64,000 nt of DNA from Parelaphostrongylus tenuis. Lineage: Eukaryota; Nematoda; Chromadorea; Rhabditida; Metastrongylidae. Below the pieces are notes generated by a model. That model did no database searches. It saw only the letters and a list, made by a program, of their open reading frames with translations, and was not told where the DNA came from. The translations under genes and the position numbers were made by a program. The DNA is taken from the NCBI GenBank assembly GCA_019055375.1, contig JAHQIW010000843.1, positions 45,906-109,905 on the forward strand, written 5' to 3'. Of the stretch, positions 49,201 to 56,860 are shown piece by piece; within the stretch, counting starts at the first letter, position 1; every line of letters starts with the position of its first letter.

Positions 49201-51191
49201 GAGCGGGTCCTGTAAAAAAGCAGTCGATAGCAGAAGTATAGTTCATTTTAAAAGCCGTAAGCTCGACTGCCGGTCACCACAAAGTCAGGTAATACCATCA
49301 TCCTACTTGTGGTGTGCTTAATTTTACTCGGCGTCGGTTCCTTTAGAGGATTATTTCACCTCAAAGGATCGACGGAACCGAGGGAGGATGCTACTGATGA
49401 GTCCCAATAGGACGAAATAGGCGCCTATATAGCACTAGACCTATGGCTCAAATATTGTCATATCCTTATCAGATTAAAACATTCAAAACAGTTTTCAAAA
49501 TTATTCTAACACACAAGCATTGAGGTGAAGGCTTCAGAAAACTGTTGGCCTATATTTCACATTAGATTTGCGAAAGATAACGAGATAACCAAAAGCTGAG
49601 TTTCCACGAATCCAGAGATAGGTAACCAAGAAAAATCTATCAGCGTCAGGCGATTGAAAGCAGCTAGTGTTTAGTGACTAAGCAGGAATTAAGCAGCAAG
49701 AAATATGATAACTAGGCAAACATTATGTAAACAGCAAAGCAACCTATCCATTGATCAGAATTGTGAATATGGAATGAAAGCAGCGACTACGCGAGATATA
49801 AATAACTGAGCAACAATTACCTCTTCGAAGAATGTTTGCGTTTTTCTGAGAATGTGCTTCAATTCCGTTAATTCTGCGAAGTTTTTCCTTAGCGTTTCTT
49901 CGTTTCCGATTTACTTCACGTAATTCATTCTCCAATTTCTCAAAGGTTGCCTAGAACAACAACAACAACAACGAAATCCTCAAAAGAAAAAACTACGCGT
50001 CGAGTGATATGATCATACCTCTAGATCAATCATTTCCCTCGGTTGTGGAGCGTCAGGATTCTCACCTGTATCCAACATTGGTATTTGGTCCTTCTTGATC
50101 TCCCTCTCCAGATATCCTGTATCGACAAATTTTCATTAGATTTCCCACAACCTTCACTTCTACGTTAACAATCATTTGTGGGCGGGTGATAGTGACCTAC
50201 ACCTAATTACTGATAGTGTCTTAACCCCTAAGGGACTCGTGGCACCCAGCTGATATACACGATTGTCGGAGGGCTTTCTCGCTGAACAATTTCCTCTTAG
50301 ATACTTGGTAACCATTTGAAAGCTTAAATCTCAGCGATTTCAACGATGTGTTTAATTTCTGTAAAGTCTTTTGATGCATTGTAGCAGCGAAAATAAAATT
50401 AGGTTTCACACTCAGTTTGCTTTATTTGCTCGGCTCGGGCTTGTATAAAGCTTCTCGCGAAACTCTTACTAGTCATTCAATGGCCCAAATCTCGAGGATT
50501 TTGATGCTGCAATTGATTTTTCGCAAGGTTATCAAAGAGCGCTGTAAAAGCGGAAATGAAGATTACGTTTCCTACTCAGAGTTTTTATTGTACAGAAAAG
50601 GTTATATATGCACGTAAGACGTATGACCATGTAGAGAAAATTATGGAGTATCAGAGCATCACAAAAAACCCAGAGTTTTGCTTTCCAAATGGAGGAAAAA
50701 CCCTAGTTCAACAACGAAAATCGCGCGCCTATTGTTGCAAGTTGCGCAGCGCGATCGATCACCTGCCGTCCCCAAAGGGTTATCACCTTTATATGGTGTC
50801 CAAAAAAGTTCACCTGAGGGCTGATATAAACAAATTTGATTACTGAGCACATCAAGAGAAAATCCTCAAACGCAATAACAAACCAGCTCTATATAATCTA
50901 TAGAAACTCACGCAGTTTTCTTTTCCATTTCATCGCATCGGCGTACCTCATTGACATATTTGCGTTGAAACGAACTCGTATCTGGATTCAACTAAAACCA
51001 TAGATAATTCTGCTCGCTAGTTATGGTGCTTCAAAATCTCCTATTGCTCTTACATCTCTGAATTGTACAAGTCCTAGTTCACCCAGTTCAGCAACACATT
51101 GATAAGCAGCCTCAGACTGGAGGAATAGCTGTGCGAGCGTCATCTGCTCGCTTCGATAAATCCCAGGTTGGTCTGGCTCTGGCTCGAACAT
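27130..51191 (-). CDS. unc-32: V-type H+-ATPase subunit a (UNC-32 orthologue)
   Basis: Membrane (V0) subunit a, which with the c-ring carries protons across vesicle and vacuolar membranes. Exons: 51054-51191, 50912-50991, 50019-50116, 49821-49950, linker exon (three choices), 44572-44698, 43120-43201, 39290-39422, 39117-39215, 37970-38045, 37759-37909, 37485-37624, 37222-37430, 36955-37112, 36021-36140, 35737-35898, membrane exon (two choices), 30027-30128, 29117-29234, 27713-27884, 27130-27235. About 887 residues. Landmarks: [68 protein letters not shown], and [20 protein letters not shown] with the essential transport arginine (Vph1 R735 equivalent). The stop follows [10 protein letters not shown]. 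Six exons each need one base added or removed in a homopolymer. Paralogues vha-5, vha-6 and vha-7 are possible, but tpk-1 next door and the two exclusive-exon clusters favour unc-32. Confidence 0.95.
27262..27556. repeat. (TA)n-rich microsatellite, last intron of unc-32
   Basis: Long TATATA tracts broken by TACATG/TGCATA variants between the last two coding exons. The Tyr/Ile-rich open frames here on both strands come from the repeat. Confidence 0.95.
29312..29663. mobile_element. Foldback element with two convergent tRNA-like halves (unc-32 intron)
   Basis: The left half on the minus strand has GAGTTTCGAGTCCCGCCTGA, the right half on the plus strand GCGGGTTCAAGTCTCGCTTG. Their outer ends AAAACTTTTTGCGTCAGG and CTTGCCAGAAAGTTTT are inverted relatives. 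A minus-strand relative is at 60570-60720. Confidence 0.65.
31120..31480. repeat. (TA)n/(TATG)n microsatellite, unc-32 intron
   Basis: About 360 bp of TATATA, TATGTA and CATATA tracts; the open frames here are artefacts of the repeat. Confidence 0.95.
31895..32727. mobile_element. Foldback/MITE element C (unc-32 intron)
   Basis: Left arm TAGGAGTGTTAGTAACCTTT and AAGCTTAAATC; right arm GAACTTTCGAATGATTATTA and TTTTTGTCCAGCGAATGAGG. Same family as element A. Confidence 0.7.
33000..33128 (-). CDS. unc-32: unc-32 alternative membrane exon, second copy
   Basis: 129 nt, acceptor GCTTTTCAG, donor GTCCGT, phase 0 in and out. Reads [20 protein letters not shown] then [20 protein letters not shown], and joins [15 protein letters not shown] in the exon at 30128. 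Confidence 0.9.
33334..33456 (-). CDS. unc-32: unc-32 alternative membrane exon, first copy
   Basis: 123 nt, acceptor CGATCTTAG, donor GTTAGT, phase 0 in and out. Reads [20 protein letters not shown] then [20 protein letters not shown]. It is homologous to the exon at 33000-33128: hydrophobic helix, VPxMLFxKP, then a charged tail. Splicing both in would duplicate a transmembrane helix, so they should be mutually exclusive (C. elegans exons 7a/7b). Confidence 0.9.
33843..34820 (+). pseudogene. Mariner-like transposase pseudogene (unc-32 intron)
   Basis: Pieces in order: an N-terminal DNA-binding part in broken frames (33843-34090), then [55 protein letters not shown] and [16 protein letters not shown], which follow the catalytic domain of Tc1/mariner transposases. 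Frameshifts near 34090 and 34200. Inserted opposite to the host gene. Confidence 0.85.
35150..35500 (-). pseudogene. RTE-like LINE reverse transcriptase fragment (unc-32 intron)
   Basis: Minus-strand pieces [15 protein letters not shown] and, one frame away, [18 protein letters not shown] match the FxDLEKAFDRVPxE motif of RTE-type reverse transcriptases. Confidence 0.65.
36095..36101 (-). other. Apparent -1 base in unc-32 exon 15
   Basis: FMFIP is followed by AAA TAA. Adding one C (or A) to CCCCAAA restores [16 protein letters not shown]. Confidence 0.92.
36225..36900. repeat. Dispersed-repeat units (unc-32 intron)
   Basis: Blocks TCGTTCAATAGCCCGAATCT, TAATAGAGCGCTACTAGAGC and CATGTTTCACACTC. 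The stretch opens and closes with a short inverted repeat, TCTTCTCATAAGTTTTGGC and CACAACTTATGAGAAGA. Confidence 0.6.
37377..37386 (-). other. Apparent -1 base in unc-32 exon 13
   Basis: RYVIFLMG must continue (A/L)[16 protein letters not shown]. The run GGGGCTTTTT lacks one G or one T. The rest of the exon, 209 nt, is clean. Confidence 0.92.
37990..37993 (-). other. Apparent +1 A in unc-32 exon 10
   Basis: CAAAATGG should be CAAATGG: ELETYQ then MALKRGT, joining [14 protein letters not shown] in the next exon. Confidence 0.92.
38095..39060. repeat. Array of diverged dispersed-repeat units (unc-32 intron)
   Basis: At least four units, each with a CTGTA(A/G)(C/G)AG(C/T)C block (38230, 38340, 38517, 38653; spacing about 110-180 bp), a CAAATCT...GATTTCAATGATG block and a TCACACTCG-like block. 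Confidence 0.65.
39545..39785 (-). mobile_element. tRNA-derived SINE, copy D (unc-32 intron)
   Basis: Minus-strand copy: CGGTGGTTAGTGGTTCGAAC head, CGGGGTCGGTGATTTGGTAC body, CATGGCGCATCCCTCAGG and TTGATCAACACC at the 3' end. Diverged from copies B and E. Confidence 0.85.
40440..40760. repeat. Dispersed-repeat units (unc-32 intron)
   Basis: Units with CATTTGATAGCCCAAATCTC, CACAAAGCGCTGTAAAAAGC and CATTTCACGCCC blocks. Confidence 0.6.
41110..42075. repeat. Dispersed-repeat cluster with GC-rich hairpin (unc-32 intron)
   Basis: Contains at 41475-41550 CACTCGGCTCCGTGTCGACC...GCGCGCCGAGTG, the close relative of the hairpin at 14442-14495, again between inverted unit arms. Confidence 0.65.
43184..43186 (-). 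other. Apparent -1 A in unc-32 exon 7
   Basis: AATAAACGGTC should be AATAAAACGGTC: GEPVNK then [20 protein letters not shown]. As it stands the frame gives [10 protein letters not shown]. Confidence 0.92.
44939..45030 (-). CDS. unc-32: unc-32 alternative linker exon C
   Basis: 92 nt, acceptor GGTTCTATAG, donor GTATGC, phase 0 in and phase 2 out. Reads [18 protein letters not shown] and ends APLKVQLR, joining FVAGVI. It is the shortest of the three alternatives and lies only 240 bp before the constitutive exon at 44698. Confidence 0.85.
45507..45616 (-). CDS. unc-32: unc-32 alternative linker exon B
   Basis: 110 nt, acceptor TCAACACAG, phase 0 in and phase 2 out like its alternatives. Reads [18 protein letters not shown], then an Ala/Pro/Thr-rich part ending TGPLFHNFG. 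The donor is the weak GTTGGT. An acidic, flexible linker would replace that of exon A. Confidence 0.75.
47143..47276 (-). CDS. unc-32: unc-32 alternative linker exon A
   Basis: 134 nt, enters in phase 0 after FFEE and leaves in phase 2. Reads [20 protein letters not shown] onward and ends SLTMLRLG, joining [12 protein letters not shown] in the exon at 44698. Acceptor GTGAG, donor GTAGGT. Corresponds in place to one of C. elegans exons 4A-4C. Confidence 0.85.
49103..49150 (+). ncRNA. Type I hammerhead ribozyme, unit 1
   Basis: Stem I GTGCTA/TAGCAC; core CTGATGA (49109-49115); stem II GTCC-CAATA-GGAC; core GAA with A-U closing pair; stem III ATAG-GCGC-CTAT; A at the cleavage position (49144). 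Every conserved core base is present. Confidence 0.88.
49389..49434 (+). ncRNA. Type I hammerhead ribozyme, unit 2
   Basis: Same core, stem II and stem III as unit 1. Stem I is one pair shorter (TGCTA/TAGCA). Predicted cleavage after 49429. Confidence 0.87.
49903..49905 (-). other. Apparent +1 A in unc-32 exon 4
   Basis: The frame reads ENELREVNR, then shifts at CGGAAACG. With one A removed it continues [20 protein letters not shown] to FFEE, the conserved sequence. Confidence 0.92.
50275..50830. repeat. Dispersed-repeat units (unc-32 intron)
   Basis: Units with GAAAGCTTAAATCTCAGCGA, TTGATGCATTGTAGCAGCG and GGTTTCACACTCAGTTTGCT blocks. Confidence 0.6.
50916..50919 (-). other. Apparent +1 A in unc-32 exon 2
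   Basis: The exon must end KKLR to join [12 protein letters not shown], but an extra A in AAAAGAAAAC gives KKT and a phase error. The donor GTGAGT is intact. Confidence 0.85.
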
Positions 51192-51201
51192 GGATCTGCA
51201 A
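51192..51201 (-). promoter_or_regulatory. Trans-splice-type acceptor before the unc-32 start
   Basis: On the minus strand AATTTGCAG ends four bases before the ATG at 51191. An AG acceptor so close to the start, without an upstream cis exon in sight, suggests spliced-leader addition. Confidence 0.6.
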
Positions 51202-51264
51202 ATTGCTAATGAAAGTATCAGAATAGACCATAGATCGTTGCGGACGATGAGGGCCATTTACGTT

Positions 51265-51720
51265 CGTAATTTCAGAGGTCTTTTTTGGCTGAACAAAGCT
51301 TTTTATCTAGAATTTAAACAGTCATCTGAACTGCTTAAATCTCAGGGATTCCGACACTTTCTCCTTGCTTTTCAAAGAGGCCCATTGTTGTACGCTGTAG
51401 CAGCAAAAATAAATTTTGTTTCACACTCGGGCTGCCTTACTTTCCTCAACTGTAAGTTCTTAGATCGCTTCTAATTGGACTGAACTAAGCTCATTCGGCA
51501 ATTCAAATCGCAACAAATTTCTAACTGCCAACTATTCCTCAAAAGGTTCTTACAGCGCACTATGAGAGCGAACAGAAAATCACATACACATTCGAAGTTT
51601 TCTTTGCACATAGCAGCTATATAAGCACTAAACATATCTAAATTCACAAAGAATCTAAAGTATTTCCAAAATACAAAATAAATCTTTGTCGAAGACGAAA
51701 ATCGCGCGCCACTGGCTTTA
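51265..51720. repeat. Dispersed-repeat units upstream of unc-32
   Basis: Same family: CTGAACAAAGCTTTTTATCT, TACGCTGTAGCAGCAAAAAT and GTTTCACACTCGG. Confidence 0.6.
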
Positions 51721-51834
51721 TCGATTATGCTGTCGTACGCAGAGATAAACAGGTGGTCAAATAGAGAAATTTAGCAGATAAATTCTCATTGACTGAGGTA
51801 ACTGTGCTATATGCTAAAAACGCAGAAAAAGTGG

Positions 51835-51935
51835 CAACAGAACCGGAGCGAGATAGTGCAGTGACTAGCACGCATCGCACGGAGAGCTGAGACGCGGGTT
51901 CAACTCTCGGCCGAGGCTTCAAAGTTTTGCATACC
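51835..51935 (+). repeat. tRNA-like element relic
   Basis: GATAGTGCAGTGACTAGCAC, box B-like GCGGGTTCAACTCTCG, then AAAGTTTTGCATACCACCC. Confidence 0.55.
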
Positions 51936-52123
51936 ACCCAATCCTCTTGGATTCGTTAGTTATGTTCAATGAATGTGTATACTTGAATGAGACAAAGGAG
52001 ATCGAAGGACAACGTTAAGGTGCATACGTATAAGAACAACTGGAGAAACAAAACACAACAGCTATTTACTGCCTATTCTTTTTCGTAGCAAGGTACGATT
52101 TAAATGACATATTAGGGAAACCC

Positions 52124-52423
52124 GGAGCGCATGTGGCGCAGTGGTTAGAGGTGCCCTGCGTCGCACACGAGGTCAATGGTTCGATCTCGCGCTCATGGCT
52201 CACCAAGCCATCCATCCCTCCGGGGTCGGTAAATTGGTACCAGACAGGTCTCAGACTTGTCTGGGAGGATAAGCAGCACTGACTCGGTTCAGCGGGAGGC
52301 CACCGCGAGTCATTGTAAAGGCCAGATATGCATTCAATCACCTCAAACGAAATTAAAAATTGAAGTCGAATGCATGGCGCATCCCTCAGGGATTGATCAA
52401 CGCCGACAGCTTTATCCTTTATT
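52124..52423 (+). mobile_element. tRNA-derived SINE, copy E, with target-site duplication
   Basis: Young copy nearly identical to copy B. Flanked by TATTAGGGAAACCC at 52110-52123 and 52424-52437. Confidence 0.95.
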
Positions 52424-52679
52424 TATTAGGGAAACCCTAAATATACGAAGGCCACACTATTTACTGAGAGAATTACTAGTAGATAGAGATGAACTAAACC
52501 ATAAAGGATTTCACTAGACGGCAGTTCTCGATGGCATGAGATCATATACTGAATTGGCAAGAAATTTTGCAGACTTCTTCGTTCTTCTCGATTTATTTTT
52601 TCATTTATTTAAGTTTTAGCTTTTACTATCGTTCAGAGCAGCTTCCTGAGGTTATTTTGATATCACCACTTCGTTTCTC

Positions 52680-52815
52680 GAAGGGGAATTGTCCCGAGAG
52701 TAAAAACGATTGCTGATGCCAGACGAGTATCGTTTGGGTCCAAGTGCTGCTTTGGCACTCAACAATACTCGTCGTCCAGCATCAACGCTCGTCTTTGCTC
52801 TCGGACAATTCCCCC
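52680..52815. mobile_element. Small foldback element between two SINEs
   Basis: GGGGAATTGTCCCGAGAG...GACGAGTATCGTT and the inverted CAATACTCGTCGTCC...CTCTCGGACAATTCCCC form a hairpin of about 135 bp. No open frame or tRNA motif. Confidence 0.8.
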
Positions 52816-52874
52816 ATAAAACAATGTATATGTTATTTATTGAAATAACGTTTATTTCGAGGATTTTATTGATA

Positions 52875-53178
52875 AAGGATAAAAAGGATAAAGCTCTCGG
52901 CGTTGATCAATCCCTGAGGGATGCGCCATGCATTCGACTTCAATTTTTAACTTCGTTTTGAGGTGATTGAATGCACATCTGGCCTTTACAATGACTCGCG
53001 GTGGCCTCCCGCTGAACCGAGTCAGTGCTGCTTATCCTCCCAGACAAGTCTGAGAGACCTGTCTGGTACCAATTTACCGACCCCGGAGGGATGGATGGCT
53101 TGGTGAGCCATGAGCGCGAGGTCGAACCATTGATCTCGTGTGCGACGCAGGCACCTCTAACCACTGCGCCACATGCGC
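52875..53178 (-). mobile_element. tRNA-derived SINE, copy F, inverted relative to copy E
   Basis: Minus-strand copy nearly identical to copies B and E. Flanked by the 10-bp direct repeat TTTATTGATA at 52865-52874 and 53179-53188. Confidence 0.93.
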
Positions 53179-53204
53179 TTTATTGATACCACGGTCAAAT
53201 TTCA

Positions 53205-53800
53205 ATATACCTCATGATTATTATTTGCGCCAACATGTCATGTGGTCTATTAATGGGCCCCTGTACAGCCGATATATGTGGTTCGGCCTCGCGGCCTCTT
53301 CAGTAGGGCAGACCCTTAGCCTTTAGCCAATCCTCCGGGAGCCCCTATATCTCCCTATAAAGAGGTAGGCGGCGACGAACAATTTACGCAATCGCGGTCA
53401 AGTGAAAGATCACATGATCGGTAATTTCGAGATTCGATTGCATTTGGCTGGTGTTTTTGAAATTTATGAGACATATTGAAATTTGGTGTGGTCCTAATAG
53501 CACTCGAAATAAACGCTATATATTTCAAAAATACCGGTTAAGAGCAGTCGTGTGTCGAAAATTGCCGATTTTGTGATTTTTCACTTGACGGCGATTAATT
53601 ATGTAAAGCGTTCGTCGACGCATACCTCTTTGTAGGGGGATGTAGGAGCACCCGAGAGGAGCACTGGCTAAAGACGAAGGGCTTGTCCGACTGACGAGGC
53701 TGCAAGGCCGAAACACGTGCGTGTATCGGGCTGTACAGAAGCCCTTTAACAGGTCACATGACATGCTGACTCAATAACTATGAGATATCTCAGGATAATC
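53205..53800. mobile_element. Foldback element with hammerhead motifs in both arms
   Basis: The left arm (CATGTCATGTGGTCTATTAA, CCCTGTACAGCCGATATATG, CCTCTTCAGTAGGGCAG) and the right arm (53650-53800) are inverted relatives. Inner parts also pair (TATAAAGAGGTAGGCGGCGA with TCGACGCATACCTCTTTGTA). The right arm carries an intact hammerhead. The left arm, on the minus strand, carries a decayed one (CTGAAGA, stem II GGCC-GCGA-GGCC, then GAAC). Confidence 0.8.
53685..53731 (+). ncRNA. Type I hammerhead ribozyme with complete core
   Basis: Stem I GTCCGA/TCGGGC (one G-U pair), extended further out by GGGCTT/AAGCCC; core CTGACGA (53691-53697); stem II GGCT-GCAA-GGCC; GAAA; stem III ACAC-GTGC-GTGT; A at the cleavage site (53725). 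All conserved bases present. Confidence 0.9.
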
Positions 53801-54894
53801 ACAAGAAGCTGCTCCAAACGATAGTAAAATGAAAATTTAAATTCATGAAAAATTATCAACAAAAACGGAAAAGTCCGGAGAATTTCTTCCCAACCCTATA
53901 AAATCAACATCACGAAGACATTCATCGATAGTATTGGCCATGCCCAATGATAACCCTGAAGGGTTAAGGCTACCACTTTTTGACCTAGATCACCTTGAAA
54001 GAAAAGCATTTCATAAGTAGAAATTTAGAGGAAGAAAGAAGGAAAAGAAAGATCCGAGATGGAGCCGTCATGGACGCGACGACGACGACGACCACGACGG
54101 TGAGAATCAATCTAAATGAGCGCCAGGGCGGCTAGACGAGCTTCCACGGGCCGAGTGCGGTCGATAGCCAGTGGCTCCGCCCATCGAAAGCGCCGAACCC
54201 GCCGGAGTGGTCTGGATGAGAGGGGAAAAGAAGTCGTTGTTTTTTTTTTTTTTAAGTAATTTAGCATTAGACTACTAGACTGGTGGGGGGGGGGGGGGTG
54301 GCGCAGTGGTCAGTGATCCAGTGTATCAGGAGGCAAGGTGCCCATTAGATCCCCACATACGGCCCCCTCTCGAAATCAGTCAACGACATCTTAGGCAACG
54401 CTCGAGCTCAGATGCCTCTACGAATGCAAGGAAATTCGTCCTGAATAGCATTCTAGGGCATTCATCAAGGGGGTGAGATACTTATGCAGCGGCCGAGCCA
54501 GCACAAGAAATATTCGATAGCTTCGTGCAGGATGAATGCTAGAAGACGAGTCGGATTTCAGGATCAGCACAGTGATTGGGTTGAATAAATAGCTAGGTAG
54601 GTTGACAGACCGTGCGCGGCCCTCCTGGTCACAACTACTGTTGATGAATTCGTTTCCAGATCCCTCAGTGACTCATTCCGTTATTAATCATTCCTTCGAT
54701 TTTCGCTTCAATGGCACCTATGTTTGAAAAAGGGACCACTATTTCCAGCACTGACTATCGATTGATCTCGGCGGTAATCGATAATTCTGTAATTTTCTTA
54801 TTTAGCGACACGAGGTTCTAACGGACGATTTATTCAATACAACATAGACGGACATATGTATCACCTGTACAAGACTCTAGCGGCTCATTGCTCC
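53801..54894. other. Non-coding stretch with homopolymers
   Basis: Holds a short ACG run (54070-54100), a poly-T run (about 54240-54253), a poly-G run (about 54285-54298) and a tRNA-like box A TGGCGCAGTGGTCAGTGATC right after it. No gene recognised. Confidence 0.5.
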
Positions 54895-55310
54895 AAGTTG
54901 AATCAGGCTGGAAATATTCTAGGATGACCGAAAACTGGATGTGCTCTCAAGTCTCCGGCGGACATTCGCATTTCTTTCGGGTCTATATGGCCGAGCTGAC
55001 TCAACCTGGGGCTTTCTAGGCCAAGCTGATTCAACCTGTTATTCTAGGATGACCGAGCTGGAGTGCTCTCAAGTTTCCGGTAGACACTACCTTTTATGGC
55101 CAATGACTCAACTGGGGCTTTACTGGGCCGATCTGACTCACCTGTTATTCTAGGAATACCGAGCTGAAGTGCTCTCAAGTTTTCGGTAATACTACCTTTT
55201 CTTTCTGGGTTATAGAGGCCGAGCTGACTCAACCGGTTATTCTGGATGATCATGCTAAATGCTCTCAAATTTCCGGCGGACATTCCCTTTTCTTTCTGGG
55301 TCGTAGAAAA
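54895..55310. repeat. Tandem repeat, about four units of 95-125 bp
   Basis: The block GTGCTCTCAAGT(C/T)TCCGG recurs at about 54940, 55066, 55167 and 55259. Each is followed by GACA-TTCxxTTTTCTTTCTGGG-like sequence, GGCCGAGCTGACTCAACC and GTTATTCTAGGA. Diverged copies; no long open frame across the array. Confidence 0.85.
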
Positions 55311-55714
55311 ATCTGAAAAAAATTCTCCAGCCACGGCAGTCCCATTTTATGTAGATATCGCTTCAAAAGCAAAGTCGGGAAAAAAGTCCACTTTGAAAAT
55401 TATATGATCAAAAGTTTTGGTTTGTGTAATGCAGTGATATTAATTACTCACCGCCCTATCGAGTTGTGTAATTCTTGGAAAGTTCACATTTATTCGTTTC
55501 AGGTCGACAGAAAGGTGAAAGTCAACAACTATGCAAAAATTGCGGTATAATCTCCTCGAAAAACAGATATTGCTTCAGTTCATTTTCATCGTAAGGTTAT
55601 GTAGCTCATGAAACCAGTCAAAGGAAGGTTCACTCTCTTTTCCAATGGCAGAATTCCAAATTGAGTTGATAAAAAATCAACCATACGATTTCACTGCCTT
55701 ATTGGTAGTTGAAA

Positions 55715-56026
55715 TTATTGCGACTTCCCACTGATATTGGGAAAAAACTCTTCAGGCACTTCACTATCCGTCTTCACCGCGTATTTTTTCCTCACTGTGC
55801 GGATCCCAGTACTTCTCAATTTAATCGTTTTGTCTTCTCGAACGTCGTAGAAAACTAGTTGAGCGTGACTCCTTGCAATTTTGGGAGAGCCTGGCTGTGG
55901 CGTTTCATATGGCTTTGTTGTTAACTGCCGGAGAGTGTTTGTGGAGTAGGGTTCGGTCCCCACGCGCGTCGCGACGAACGTCGCAAACACTCGGCCACGG
56001 CACCGCCAGTAACCTAATGCAAACAT
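55715..56026 (-). other. Open frame of 103 codons in a dispersed repeat, unidentified
   Basis: Contains ARSHAQLVFYDVREDKTIKL and ends EEFFPNISGKSQ. Part of it (55790-55860) recurs at 18300-18400 without the open frame. It may be a domain of a transposon; no family recognised. Confidence 0.35.
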
Positions 56027-56159
56027 AGTAATGATATCCCGTGAACTCCTTTTACGATTCCAAATTCTATTGACTCATTTGAAGAAATCAACTAAATCAA
56101 TGGGAAAATCACCATCTTGATCAATGACATGCAACTATTAGTTGGGCAAAAACTGGATG

Positions 56160-56860
56160 CTTTCCTCTCAGAAAGAACGAGGCTGCGATTGAAGAGTTGG
56201 TCAGGTCACTGAAAAGCTTATTGTGGTCTACAAAACTTTTCTCCCGCAGATGCTGTCTCGAGACGCGGAAGAGGTGATAACTTGTTGGAACAAAGTCACG
56301 GTTATACAGCGGGGCGAGGTATTGTGGTCCAGCTCAGTTTCTCTAAAATGTGGTGAGTCGACTTAGCAATGTGAAGTCTAGCGCTATACTGGAGAAGGGC
56401 GACACTGAGTGATATCGAGCGCTTTTCTCGCACTGCTGCGGCCAACTTCCGGATATCGCTCCTGTAGACGTGGCACTGATTGTCTGCTTGTTTCCGAGCA
56501 CATCGCAAAGCAGCATGCCCTGCCAGTGCTCAGAAAGCCTAGAGCATAATCTTCCGAGCATGATACTAGGCCTTAGTTGAGCTGATGGGTCGTTGTCGCG
56601 AGACATACAATGCACATGATGCGTGTTGTTCTCGTAGTAGATCCAGGACTCATCTCCAGAGCAGATCGACTTCAGAAAGTCTTGCCTGCGCAGCTGCAGC
56701 AGCATACTGTCGCAGATGGTCACGCGTGCAGCCGTCGTGGTCAATCGAGACTTCATTTTGCGATAAAACGTTTCTTCTGAATAGCGAGCGATGGTGCTAC
56801 GGTCGTAGTGTCTAGTAGAACATTCTTCGCATCCCACAGGCTTTTGGCAATAAGCGGAAT
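56160..56860 (-). pseudogene. Mariner transposase pseudogene
   Basis: Minus-strand pieces QDFLKSICSGDESWIYYENN, MLLCDVLGNKQTISA, RKLAAAVREKRSISLSVALL and HHILEKLSWTTIPRP follow the mariner catalytic core (GDESW, the region before the second Asp, then LGWTTLPHPPYSPD in the family). Several frameshifts, so inactive. Confidence 0.88.

Larger units (their letters stand above)
48905..49490 (+). mobile_element. Tandem hammerhead-ribozyme repeat (retrozyme-like), two units
   Basis: Two direct, nearly identical units begin at GAGCGGGTC (48919 and 49201) and run through GCAGTCGATAGC, TAAGCTCGACTGCCGGTCAC, an inverted repeat around CGGTTCC...GGAACCG, and a hammerhead ribozyme near the end. The two predicted cleavage sites are 285 nt apart. 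Size, tandem layout and a type I hammerhead per unit resemble animal retrozymes. It lies in a unc-32 intron on the opposite strand to the gene. Confidence 0.85.

Noticed and set aside
27130..51191. unc-32 as a pseudogene
   Set aside because: All splice sites and all conserved motifs are intact; the only defects are single-base changes in homopolymers, better explained by assembly error.
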